Assembly: GCA_009785885.1 (NCBI GenBank)
Contig: WQUE01000152.1
Span: 1-5,078, forward strand
DNA from: Actinomycetes bacterium
Lineage (GTDB): Bacteria > Actinomycetota > Actinomycetes > Propionibacteriales > Propionibacteriaceae
Direction of reading: 5' to 3'
DNA length: 5,078 nucleotides
Numbering within the stretch: the first letter of the stretch is position 1; each line of letters opens with the position of its first letter. The notes under the pieces are model-generated. The model saw nothing but the letters and a program-made list of their open reading frames with translations, was not told the origin of the DNA and made no database searches. The position numbers and the translations under genes were made by a program. This document shows, in pieces, positions 1 through 5,078 of this stretch.

Positions 1-270
1 CGTGTCCGCGTCGTCGAGGAGGTTCCCGCGCCGGGACTGCCAGTTCCCGTCGACCACCCAGCCGTCCGCGCCCGGCCCCGCGAGGAACGCCCTGAGGCGC
101 GTGTGCGCCTCATCCAGGTCGCGCCACGTCCAGTCCCGGTCCCAGAACACCTCGTCCAATTCCAGGTGCGGCAAGCCAAGACGCGCCGCCGCCCGGCGGG
201 CGAACGTCGTCTTGCCCACGCCCGAGTCGCCAATCACCTGAAGGCGCCGGGGCGGTGCGGCTCCGGTCAT
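1..270 (-). CDS. P-loop nucleoside kinase-like ATPase, 3'-truncated by window edge
   Basis: The complement of 270 down to 1 reads an open frame of 90 codons from ATG with no stop, so the C-terminal part lies outside the window. The protein begins MTGAAPPRRLQVIGDSGVGK. Residues 14-21 (GDSGVGKT) are a Walker A nucleotide-binding loop directly after a short beta strand. Then come a helix, the segment HLELDEVFW at 35-43 and WVVDGNW at 71-77. This order (P-loop, LD..FW, V-DGN) is typical of small adenylate kinase-like P-loop proteins, often annotated as AAA family ATPase or 'topology modulation' (FlaR-like) proteins, usually about 160-200 residues. The substrate is unknown, and the FlaR name should not be read as a proven role in DNA topology. 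An in-frame TGA at 304-306 and the lack of other start codons fix the start at 270. No good Shine-Dalgarno precedes it, which fits a leaderless mRNA. The gene is divergent from its neighbour at 432. The family call is fairly sure and the function is not. Confidence 0.75.
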   Translation of the reverse strand, partial: MTGAAPPRRLQVIGDSGVGKTTFARRAAARLGLPHLELDEVFWDRDWTWRDLDEAHTRLRAFLAGPGADGWVVDGNWQSRRGNLLDDADT

Positions 271-277
271 GCGTCCG

Positions 278-307
278 ATTCTGCCCGAAGACGCGTTGCG
301 GAGTCAC
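278..307 (-). promoter_or_regulatory. Candidate sigma70-type promoter of the P-loop gene, possibly leaderless
   Basis: On the minus strand, GTGACT (307-302, four of six matches to TTGACA) lies 18 bp from CAGAAT (283-278, four of six matches to TATAAT, with the key A and final T present). The expected transcription start is at 271 or 270, that is, at the A of the ATG or one base before it. The poor ribosome binding site of this gene fits such a leaderless transcript, which is common in actinobacteria. The call rests on motif match and spacing only. Confidence 0.4.
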
Positions 308-332
308 GTCCGCGGGGCGTTTCGCGGGGATG

Positions 333-361
333 CCGCCGTAACCTCTCGCGCCTCCCGGCGG
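333..361. repeat. Inverted repeat CCGCCG/CGGCGG in the divergent spacer
   Basis: CCGCCG at 333-338 is the exact reverse complement of CGGCGG at 356-361, with 17 bases between. The interval contains TAACCT (339-344), a possible -10 hexamer for the rightward gene, although no -35 partner is evident. It could be a regulator site or simply a product of high GC content; six-base GC-only arms are weak evidence. Confidence 0.3.
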
Positions 362-369
362 AGTTGTCG

Positions 370-401
370 GTGACGGTGCGGCGCGTCCCGCAGGGCGTCA
401 C
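370..401 (+). promoter_or_regulatory. Hairpin or operator-like inverted repeat upstream of the META-domain gene
   Basis: GTGACG (370-375) pairs with CGTCAC (396-401). Inside it, TGCGG (377-381) pairs with CCGCA (388-392) around a six-base loop, with one unpaired base on the left and three on the right. It ends 14 bases before the ribosome binding site of the gene at 432. No T-run follows, so it is not a classical terminator. It may be an operator for a dimeric regulator or a structured part of the 5' untranslated region. No convincing promoter could be placed with it. Confidence 0.45.
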
Positions 402-431
402 ACTGGAATCACCCAGGAAGGGGGATCACCG

Positions 432-1580
432 ATGAACGCCGATGCCAATCCCGCCGCCTCCGGCCCGCCGCGGCGTCCCCCGCACGACGCCGGCACCGCC
501 GACTCGCCCGGACGGGGTGTGTGGCTGATCCTGGCCGGGCTGGTCGGGCTGATCGCCCTGGCCACGGCCCTGGGGACGGTTCTGCGTCCGGGCGTCGGCC
601 CGATCGGCGTCCCCCCGGCGACCCCATCGCTGCCTGCGCCCGTGTCGTCGGCGCCCGTCCCCCCGGACGGCCTGCTCACGTGGTACGAGGGCTACCGCGG
701 CGGCCCGACCTCGACCGACCCGATGCCCCTGTCCCTCCACGGGGCCGCCTTGACGCTCCTGATCCAGATGAAGGACGGCGTGATCGGCTTCGACACGCCC
801 CGCTGCCTGGTCGAGGGCACCGGCACGTACACGATGGGGGACGACGGCAGTTGGTCGTTCGACCCGGGCGCCCTCACGGCGGCGCGCTGCCCGGGCGACG
901 AGGCGGCGACAAGCTACCGGGTTCTGGTCGACACGCTCGCCCACGCGACCCGCTGGACCTTCACCGACCACGACCCGTCCATCCTCGGCTCGTTCTACCT
1001 GGTCAGCGCGGAGGGCACGACGGTGCTCCTGCGCGTCGCGACCGACAACTCACCCGCTGGGTTCCCGCCGGCGTTCGGCAGCCTGGCCCCGCAACCGTGG
1101 GAGTCGTCCGACCCATCGTTGCTTGTCGGCGCCTGGACGGTGGCGAACGTCCAGGTCGGCGGCGCGCAGTACGCCGGTCTGCTGTTCGACTGGGACGTCG
1201 TGTTCACTGGGACGCGCGTGGAGCTTCCGACGGGCTGCAACACCGGCACCGGCGACGCCTACCTCGCGACCGACGACGGCCGCTGGTTCTACGGTTCGGA
1301 GGGCCCGGAGACCCTGATGCTCTGCGACGGCGCCTCGCCGGCCGCCCAGTCCGAGATGGTTCACCACGCCCTGCTGTGGGGACGAAACTGGGCATTGTTC
1401 CCTGTCACGACCTCGATGCCGGACGGACCCTGCACCGTGGAGGGCTACGACCTGACGATCACGTCCGTGCACGGCGTCAACCTGCACTCCGAGATCACGC
1501 TCCACCGCGGCGCCCGGCCCGGTGAGGGCGGTGTCGTTCCCTGCCCGTCCGACCCCGTCGCCACGCCGCAGCCCTCCTGA
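432..1580 (+). CDS. Membrane-anchored protein with two tandem META/HslJ-like domains
   Basis: The protein has 382 residues. A short basic, proline-rich N-terminus (1-29, with Arg14, Arg15 and Arg28) precedes one hydrophobic segment at 30-51 (VWLILAGLVGLIALATAL...), so the N-terminus is probably cytoplasmic and the remainder outside. A Pro/Ser/Val-rich linker (52-79) leads to two similar domains, about 80-205 and 228-360. The second looks like a META/HslJ domain: LVGAWTVANV, then GCN at 268-270, then LMLC at 295-298. The first is a diverged copy with the same Cys, Tyr, Asp-Asp-Gly and Trp spacing. Six cysteines (125, 153, 269, 298, 334, 371) all lie on the outer side, in keeping with disulfides. 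No lipobox is seen. The start is supported by AGGAAGGGGG at 415-424, seven bases before the ATG. META/HslJ proteins are envelope proteins linked in some bacteria to stress or antibiotic tolerance; the role here is unknown. The gene appears monocistronic, 255 bp before gyrB. Confidence 0.75.
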   Translation: MNADANPAASGPPRRPPHDAGTADSPGRGVWLILAGLVGLIALATALGTVLRPGVGPIGVPPATPSLPAPVSSAPVPPDGLLTWYEGYRGGPTSTDPMPLSLHGAALTLLIQMKDGVIGFDTPRCLVEGTGTYTMGDDGSWSFDPGALTAARCPGDEAATSYRVLVDTLAHATRWTFTDHDPSILGSFYLVSAEGTTVLLRVATDNSPAGFPPAFGSLAPQPWESSDPSLLVGAWTVANVQVGGAQYAGLLFDWDVVFTGTRVELPTGCNTGTGDAYLATDDGRWFYGSEGPETLMLCDGASPAAQSEMVHHALLWGRNWALFPVTTSMPDGPCTVEGYDLTITSVHGVNLHSEITLHRGARPGEGGVVPCPSDPVATPQPS

Positions 1581-1601
1581 ACCGGCCCGCGGTAGACGGC
1601 A

Positions 1602-1629
1602 CGGCTTGGCTCCCGTGGGGGAGTAGCCG
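1602..1629 (+). terminator. GC-rich hairpin after the META-domain gene, possible terminator
   Basis: Twenty-one bases after the stop codon, CGGCT (1602-1606) pairs with AGCCG (1625-1629), and CTCCC (1610-1614) pairs with GGGAG (1619-1623) around the loop GTGG. An outer pair, GGCCCG (1584-1589) and CGGGCC (1633-1638), could extend the fold. There is no T-run, but actinobacterial terminators often lack a clear one. The position between a gene end and the next promoter supports the call. A smaller perfect stem, GGCCC/GGGCC, follows at 1654-1667. Confidence 0.4.
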
Positions 1630-1727
1630 AACCGGGCCCACTCGCCCCAGAACGGCCCTGGAGGGCCTGCGAGCGGCCATTCCCCCCCGAAACGCCGCAG
1701 AATGGACTCGCCACGACACCGCGGGCC

Positions 1728-1736
1728 TGGTAACAT
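1728..1736 (+). promoter_or_regulatory. Extended -10 promoter of gyrB
   Basis: TGG followed by TAACAT (1731-1736) matches the extended -10 pattern TGnTAnnnT. No -35 hexamer is found at 16-18 bp; the nearest partial match, TGGACT at 1703-1708, is 22 bp away. Extended -10 promoters often do without a -35. The predicted transcription start is at about 1743, giving a leader of about 93 nt before the GTG at 1836. This is the only good promoter-like site between the META gene and gyrB. Confidence 0.5.
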
Positions 1737-1743
1737 GGGGACG

Positions 1744-1777
1744 TTGGCCACAGCCGCCCGTTGGGCGTGGTGGCCGG
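1744..1777 (+). other. Stem-loop at the predicted 5' end of the gyrB mRNA
   Basis: GGCCAC (1746-1751) pairs with GTGGCC (1770-1775). Inside it, CGCCC (1755-1759) pairs with GGGCG (1763-1767) around the loop GTT, with a small internal loop (AGC against TG). Two further G-T wobble pairs (1744-1745 with 1776-1777) extend the base. The fold would begin one base after the transcription start predicted from the extended -10. Such a 5' hairpin may protect the mRNA from 5'-end decay or take part in control of gyrase expression; the function is inferred. Confidence 0.5.
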
Positions 1778-1824
1778 GCATTCGCCTCGGCGCGTGACGG
1801 GTGCGATGGCGAAACGTTCTGATC

Positions 1825-1830
1825 AAGGAG
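1825..1830 (+). promoter_or_regulatory. Shine-Dalgarno AAGGAG that decides the gyrB start
   Basis: AAGGAG lies five bases before GTG 1836, which is good spacing. The in-frame alternatives TTG 1761 and ATG 1806 have no comparable site, and TTG 1761 falls inside the loop of the leader hairpin. An out-of-frame ATG at 1834 overlaps the GTG but is followed at once by TGA. Confidence 0.7.
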
Positions 1831-1835
1831 CCGAT

Positions 1836-3905
1836 GTGAGTCAACCTGCTGGGCAGCCCGTGCCGTCCGACGAGATGGAGGCGGACGACCTGTCGTCCGT
1901 CCCCGAGTACGACCTGAGCGACGACGCCGCCGACCTGACCGTCACGGGCGACTACGACGAGACATCGATCCAGGTGTTGGAAGGCCTGGAGGCGGTGCGC
2001 AAGCGTCCCGGCATGTACATCGGCTCGACCGGTGAACGTGGCCTGCACCACCTGGTGTACGAGATCGTCGACAACGCCGTGGACGAGGCCCTGGCCGGCT
2101 ACTGCGACACGATCACGGTCGAGCTGCTGCCGAAGGGCGGCTGCCGGGTCACGGACAACGGCCGCGGCATCCCTGTCGCCGAGCATCCGACGGAGGGCGT
2201 GAGCACGCTCACCGTCGCTCTGACGATGCTGCACGCGGGCGGCAAGTTCGGCAACGGGGGCTACAAGGTGTCCGGCGGTCTGCACGGCGTCGGGTCCAGC
2301 GTCGTGAACGCGCTGTCGTCGACGATGATCGCCGAGGTCGCCCGCGACGGCTACCGCTGGAAGCAGACCTTCGAGTTGGGCACGCCCGTCGGCGACGTCG
2401 AGCAAGGCGAGGCGACCGACGCGACGGGCACGGTGATCACGTTCTTCCCGTCGCCGGAGATCTTCGAGACGACGAACTTCAGCTACGAGACGCTGGCGAT
2501 GCGCTTGCGTGAGTACGCATTCCTGAACAAGGGCCTGTCGATCACGATCATCGATCGTCGTCCAGGCCACACCGACGAGGACGGCAGCCCGTCCACGGAC
2601 CGGTTCTTCTACAAGGAAGGCCTGGTCGACTACGTGCGATTCCTGTCGGGGACGCGCGAGACGATCACGCCGATCATCGACGTCGAGGCGCACAACGCCG
2701 AGGCGAAGATGGGCGTGGAGATCGCGCTGCAGTGGAACACGACGTACGCCACCAGCCTCCACACGTTCGCGAACACGATCAACACCCAGGAGGGCGGCAC
2801 GCACGAGGAGGGCTTCCGCGCCGCGCTGACCAGCACGATCAACAAGTGGGGCGAGAACTGGGGATTGATCAAGAAGCGTGAAGATCGCGTCTCCAACGAC
2901 GACATCCGCGAGGGCCTGACCGCCGTCGTGTCGATCAAGATCGCCGAGCCGCAGTTCGAGGGCCAGACGAAGACCAAGCTCGGCAACACGGAGGCGCGCG
3001 GGTTCGTCCAGCGCGTCGTGAACGACCGGCTCGGCGACTGGATGGAGCGCAACCCGGCCGACGGCAAGCGCATCGTGTCGAAAGCCCTGGCCGCCGCCTC
3101 GGCGCGCATCGCCGCGCGGAAGGCCCGCGACATCGCCCGCAACCGCAAGGGTCTGCTGGGGGGAACGGGGTTGCCGGGCAAGCTGGCCGACTGCTCCTCG
3201 ACGAAGCCCGAGGAATGCGAGCTGTTCATCGTCGAGGGCGACTCCGCCGGGGGCTCCGCGAAGGGCGGCCGCGATCCCCGTACCCAGGCGATCCTGCCGC
3301 TGCGCGGAAAGATCTTGAACATCGAGAAGGCGTCGAATGACAAGATCTACGCCAACAAGGAGGTCGAGGCGATCATCTCCGCCCTCGGCACCGGCGTCGC
3401 CAGCGAGACCCTCGAAGGCGACGAATTCGACATCAACAAGCTGCGTTACCATAAGGTCATTCTCATGGCCGACGCGGACGTCGACGGCTCCCACATCCGT
3501 ACCCTGCTGCTGACCCTGCTGTTCCGCTTCATGCGTCCGCTGATCGAGGCTGGGCACGTCTACCTCGCACAACCCCCCTTGTTCCGCTTGCGGTGGTCCA
3601 ACGCGCCGCACGAGTTGGCCTACAACGACGACCAGCGCGACAAGCTCCGCGACGAGGGTGTGGCCGCCGGCAAGAAGCTCCCGCAGGTGAACCCGATCCA
3701 GCGGTACAAGGGCCTCGGCGAGATGGACGCCGCCGATCTGTGGGAGACCACCATGAACCCGCACCGGCGCCGCCTGCTGCAGGTCGCCCTCGATGACGCC
3801 GCCGCTGCCGACGCGATCTTCACCCTGCTCATGGGCGAGGGCGTCGAAGATCGCCGCCACTTCATCCAGCGCAACGCCAAGGATGTGCGTTTCCTTGATA
3901 TCTGA
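1836..3905 (+). CDS. gyrB: DNA gyrase subunit B
   Basis: ATPase subunit of DNA gyrase: it binds and hydrolyses ATP and, with GyrA, introduces negative supercoils in the cytoplasm. From GTG 1836 the protein has 689 residues, normal for actinobacteria. It has an acidic N-terminus (about 1-42), then a GHKL ATPase domain: YEIVDNAVDEA with catalytic Glu76, VTDNGRGIP at 105-113, AGGKF at 134-138 and GGLHGVG at 147-153. The transducer domain carries QTKTKLGN (377-384), with Lys379 the expected ATP-contacting lysine. The TOPRIM domain has EGDSAGGSA (467-475, metal-binding Glu467), PLRGK (488-492) and DADVDG (546-551, Asp546/548/550). The C-terminal GyrB domain has QRYKGLGEMD and ends NAKDVRFLDI. The E. 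coli-type insertion of about 170 residues is absent. A short acidic insertion (ASETLEGDE, about 522-530) follows ALGTG. No intein is present. Reading from TTG 1761 would give 714 residues, but the extra 25 lack support. GyrB rather than ParE is indicated by the sequence and by gyrA downstream. Confidence 0.98.
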   Translation: MSQPAGQPVPSDEMEADDLSSVPEYDLSDDAADLTVTGDYDETSIQVLEGLEAVRKRPGMYIGSTGERGLHHLVYEIVDNAVDEALAGYCDTITVELLPKGGCRVTDNGRGIPVAEHPTEGVSTLTVALTMLHAGGKFGNGGYKVSGGLHGVGSSVVNALSSTMIAEVARDGYRWKQTFELGTPVGDVEQGEATDATGTVITFFPSPEIFETTNFSYETLAMRLREYAFLNKGLSITIIDRRPGHTDEDGSPSTDRFFYKEGLVDYVRFLSGTRETITPIIDVEAHNAEAKMGVEIALQWNTTYATSLHTFANTINTQEGGTHEEGFRAALTSTINKWGENWGLIKKREDRVSNDDIREGLTAVVSIKIAEPQFEGQTKTKLGNTEARGFVQRVVNDRLGDWMERNPADGKRIVSKALAAASARIAARKARDIARNRKGLLGGTGLPGKLADCSSTKPEECELFIVEGDSAGGSAKGGRDPRTQAILPLRGKILNIEKASNDKIYANKEVEAIISALGTGVASETLEGDEFDINKLRYHKVILMADADVDGSHIRTLLLTLLFRFMRPLIEAGHVYLAQPPLFRLRWSNAPHELAYNDDQRDKLRDEGVAAGKKLPQVNPIQRYKGLGEMDAADLWETTMNPHRRRLLQVALDDAAAADAIFTLLMGEGVEDRRHFIQRNAKDVRFLDI

Positions 3906-3918
3906 CCTGTTTGATCAT

Positions 3919-3965
3919 GCGCGGGCGCCCTCCGCCACCCCGGAGCACGTGCCCAGCGCCCGTGC
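3919..3965 (+). other. Long stem-loop in the gyrB-gyrA spacer
   Basis: Positions 3919-3928 pair with 3956-3965 over ten base pairs, nine Watson-Crick and one G-T (3921 with 3963). Within the loop, CTCCG (3930-3934) pairs with CGGAG (3941-3945) around six bases. The structure begins 14 bases after the gyrB stop. It is not followed by a T-run, so it may be a leaky terminator or attenuator, a processing site, or a stabiliser of the upstream mRNA end. No convincing promoter for gyrA is seen in the rest of the spacer; a small AT-richer patch at 3985-3994 has no -35 partner. Confidence 0.55.
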
Positions 3966-4017
3966 CGTCCCACGTCACAACGCCATATCACCTAGCCAAC
4001 ACCTCAACCACCGCGAC

Positions 4018-4022
4018 GAAGG
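4018..4022 (+). promoter_or_regulatory. Ribosome binding site of gyrA
   Basis: GAAGG lies nine bases before ATG 4032. It is a modest Shine-Dalgarno match at acceptable distance and is the best site near the start of the gyrA frame. Confidence 0.5.
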
Positions 4023-4031
4023 CCTGAACCG

Positions 4032-5078
4032 ATGAGTGATGATCCGAATGCGCCCCAGGGCAACGCCGACGACCTCCTGGATGCGGTGACGTCCGACGCC
4101 GCCACACGCGAGGACGCCGCCGAAACCGCACCCGGCGGGACGATCGCGGCCCCGGGGAACGCCGGAGGCATCGAGCCGGTGGACCTGCAGCACGAGGTCG
4201 CATCGAGCTACCTCGACTACGCGATGAGCGTGATCGTCGGCCGGGCGCTGCCGGACGTGCGGGACGGCCTGAAGCCGGTGCACCGGCGCGTGCTGTACGC
4301 GATGTACGACGGCGGCTACCGTCCCGACCGCGGCTGGAACAAGTGCTCGCGCGTCGTCGGCGAGGTGATGGGCAAGTACCACCCGCATGGCGACTCGGCG
4401 ATCTACGACACGCTCGTCCGGCTGGCGCAGCCGTGGGTGATGCGGGCGCCGCTGGTCGCAGGCCAGGGCAACTTCGGCTCGCCGGGCAACGACCCGGCGG
4501 CCGCGATGCGGTACACCGAGTGCCGCATGGCGAACCTGGCGATGGAGATGGTGCGGGACATCGACGCGGACACCGTCGACTTCGCCCCGAACTACGACAA
4601 CCGCGAGACCGAGCCGACGGTGCTGCCGGCCCGGTTCCCGAACCTCCTGGTCAACGGGTCGACGGGCATCGCGGTCGGCATGGCGACGAACATCCCGACG
4701 CACAACCTGCGTGAGGTGAACGACGCCGTCCAGTGGTACCTGGCCCACCCGGAGGCGACCCCGGAGGAACTGCTCGAGGCGGCGATGGCCCGCGTGAAGG
4801 GCCCGGACTTCCCGCTCGGCGCCCAGATCGTCGGCCGGCACGGCATCGAGGACGCGTACCGGACGGGCCGCGGCTCCGTGATCATGCGCGCGGTCGTGAA
4901 CATCGAAGAAGACAAGCACGGACGCACGACGCTCGTCGCCACCGAGCTGCCGTACATGTGCAACCCCGACACGCTGGCGCAGAAGATCGCCGAACTGGTG
5001 AACAACGGCCGCCTCACCGGGATCGCCGAGATGCGCGACGACTCGTCCGCCCGCACGGGACAACGCCTGGTGATCACG
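4032..5078 (+). CDS. gyrA: DNA gyrase subunit A, N-terminal 349 residues (cut by window edge)
   Basis: DNA breakage-reunion subunit of gyrase, acting with GyrB. Only the first 349 codons are present; the remaining core, the coiled coil and the C-terminal DNA-wrapping domain (with the GyrA box that would separate it from ParC) lie beyond the edge. An acidic, Ala/Gly-rich N-terminal stretch (about 1-46) precedes the conserved start (IEPVDLQHEVASSYLDYAMS) and is 39 residues longer than in E. coli. The winged-helix region holds the sequence around HPHGDSAIYD (117-126) and the catalytic pair Arg160-Tyr161 in AAMRYTE. The tower and core follow (VNGSTGIAVGMATNIPTHNL). Ser122 and Asp126 correspond to E. 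coli Ser83 and Asp87, the main quinolone-resistance positions, and both are the susceptible type. No intein interrupts the Tyr161 region, where mycobacterial GyrA inteins occur. It lies 126 bp after gyrB on the same strand and is probably co-transcribed. GyrA rather than ParC follows from pairing with GyrB and from sequence. Confidence 0.97.
   Translation, partial: MSDDPNAPQGNADDLLDAVTSDAATREDAAETAPGGTIAAPGNAGGIEPVDLQHEVASSYLDYAMSVIVGRALPDVRDGLKPVHRRVLYAMYDGGYRPDRGWNKCSRVVGEVMGKYHPHGDSAIYDTLVRLAQPWVMRAPLVAGQGNFGSPGNDPAAAMRYTECRMANLAMEMVRDIDADTVDFAPNYDNRETEPTVLPARFPNLLVNGSTGIAVGMATNIPTHNLREVNDAVQWYLAHPEATPEELLEAAMARVKGPDFPLGAQIVGRHGIEDAYRTGRGSVIMRAVVNIEEDKHGRTTLVATELPYMCNPDTLAQKIAELVNNGRLTGIAEMRDDSSARTGQRLVIT

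Noticed and set aside
103..435. A plus-strand open frame across the P-loop gene whose TGA overlaps the ATG at 432
   Set aside because: It is antisense to the P-loop frame, which has a clear Walker A motif. The protein is Arg/Pro-rich with no domain, so the ATGA overlap is probably chance.
521..1525. A 334-codon plus-strand open frame overlapping the META-domain gene
   Set aside because: Its composition is Arg/Pro/Gly/Asp-rich low complexity, typical of a shifted frame in GC-rich DNA. The 432 frame has a ribosome binding site, a membrane segment and a recognisable domain.
1794..1805. GTGACGGGTGCG before gyrB resembles GTGACGGTGCG at 370-380 before the META-domain gene
   Set aside because: It differs by one inserted G, is GC-rich and has no third good copy in a comparable position; not enough to claim a shared regulator site.
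1050..3860. A 936-codon open frame on the minus strand, antisense to most of gyrB and the end of the META-domain gene
   Set aside because: It is a by-product of high GC at codon third positions. The translation is Arg/Val/Gly/Asp-rich with no recognisable domain, and the opposite strand carries unmistakable gyrB.
3945..3952. Palindrome GCACGTGC and nearby GGGCGCCC (3923-3930) as regulator sites
   Set aside because: Eight-base GC-rich palindromes are expected by chance here, and both fall within the larger spacer hairpin.
3975..5063. A 362-codon minus-strand open frame opposite gyrA
   Set aside because: It has the same His/Arg/Val-rich shadow composition and lies opposite a certain gyrA coding region.
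4032..5078. Intein or frameshift in gyrA
   Set aside because: The frame is continuous through the catalytic tyrosine and all conserved blocks in the window.

Overview
The window comes from a high-GC actinobacterium (Actinomycetota). The GyrB resembles mycobacterial and streptomycete GyrB along its whole length: its end reads NAKDVRFLDI, it has the QTKTKLGN and PLRGK motifs, and it lacks the C-terminal insertion of E. coli GyrB. Codons end mostly in G or C, which leaves long meaningless open frames on both strands. I cannot fix the family or genus from this sequence.

Layout. Positions 1-270 (minus strand) hold the first 90 codons of a small P-loop nucleoside kinase-like ATPase that runs off the left edge. 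A candidate promoter sits so close to its ATG that the mRNA may be leaderless. The divergent spacer (271-431) holds two inverted repeats. Positions 432-1580 (plus) encode a 382-residue membrane-anchored, probably extracytoplasmic protein. It carries two tandem META/HslJ-like domains and six cysteines. A GC-rich hairpin that could act as a terminator follows it.

The DNA gyrase genes come next. An extended -10 promoter (1728-1736) is followed immediately by a stable hairpin at the predicted 5' end of the mRNA and a leader of about 93 nt. gyrB (best start GTG 1836, stop 3905) is complete. A 126-nt spacer containing a 10-bp-stem hairpin separates it from gyrA (4032 to the right edge, first 349 codons). 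GyrB supplies the ATPase and TOPRIM parts and GyrA the DNA-cleaving tyrosine and breakage-reunion core. Together they form the A2B2 enzyme that introduces negative supercoils. All active-site residues visible in the window are intact, with no inteins and no classical quinolone-resistance substitution at the GyrA Ser/Asp hot spots.

I see no mobile element, CRISPR array, tRNA or rRNA, and no clear sign of an undescribed multi-gene system. The parts most worth checking are the tandem META-like protein, the structured RNA at the gyrB 5' end and in the gyrB-gyrA spacer, and the absence of recF and the DUF721 (DciA) gene directly upstream of gyrB, their usual place in actinobacteria.
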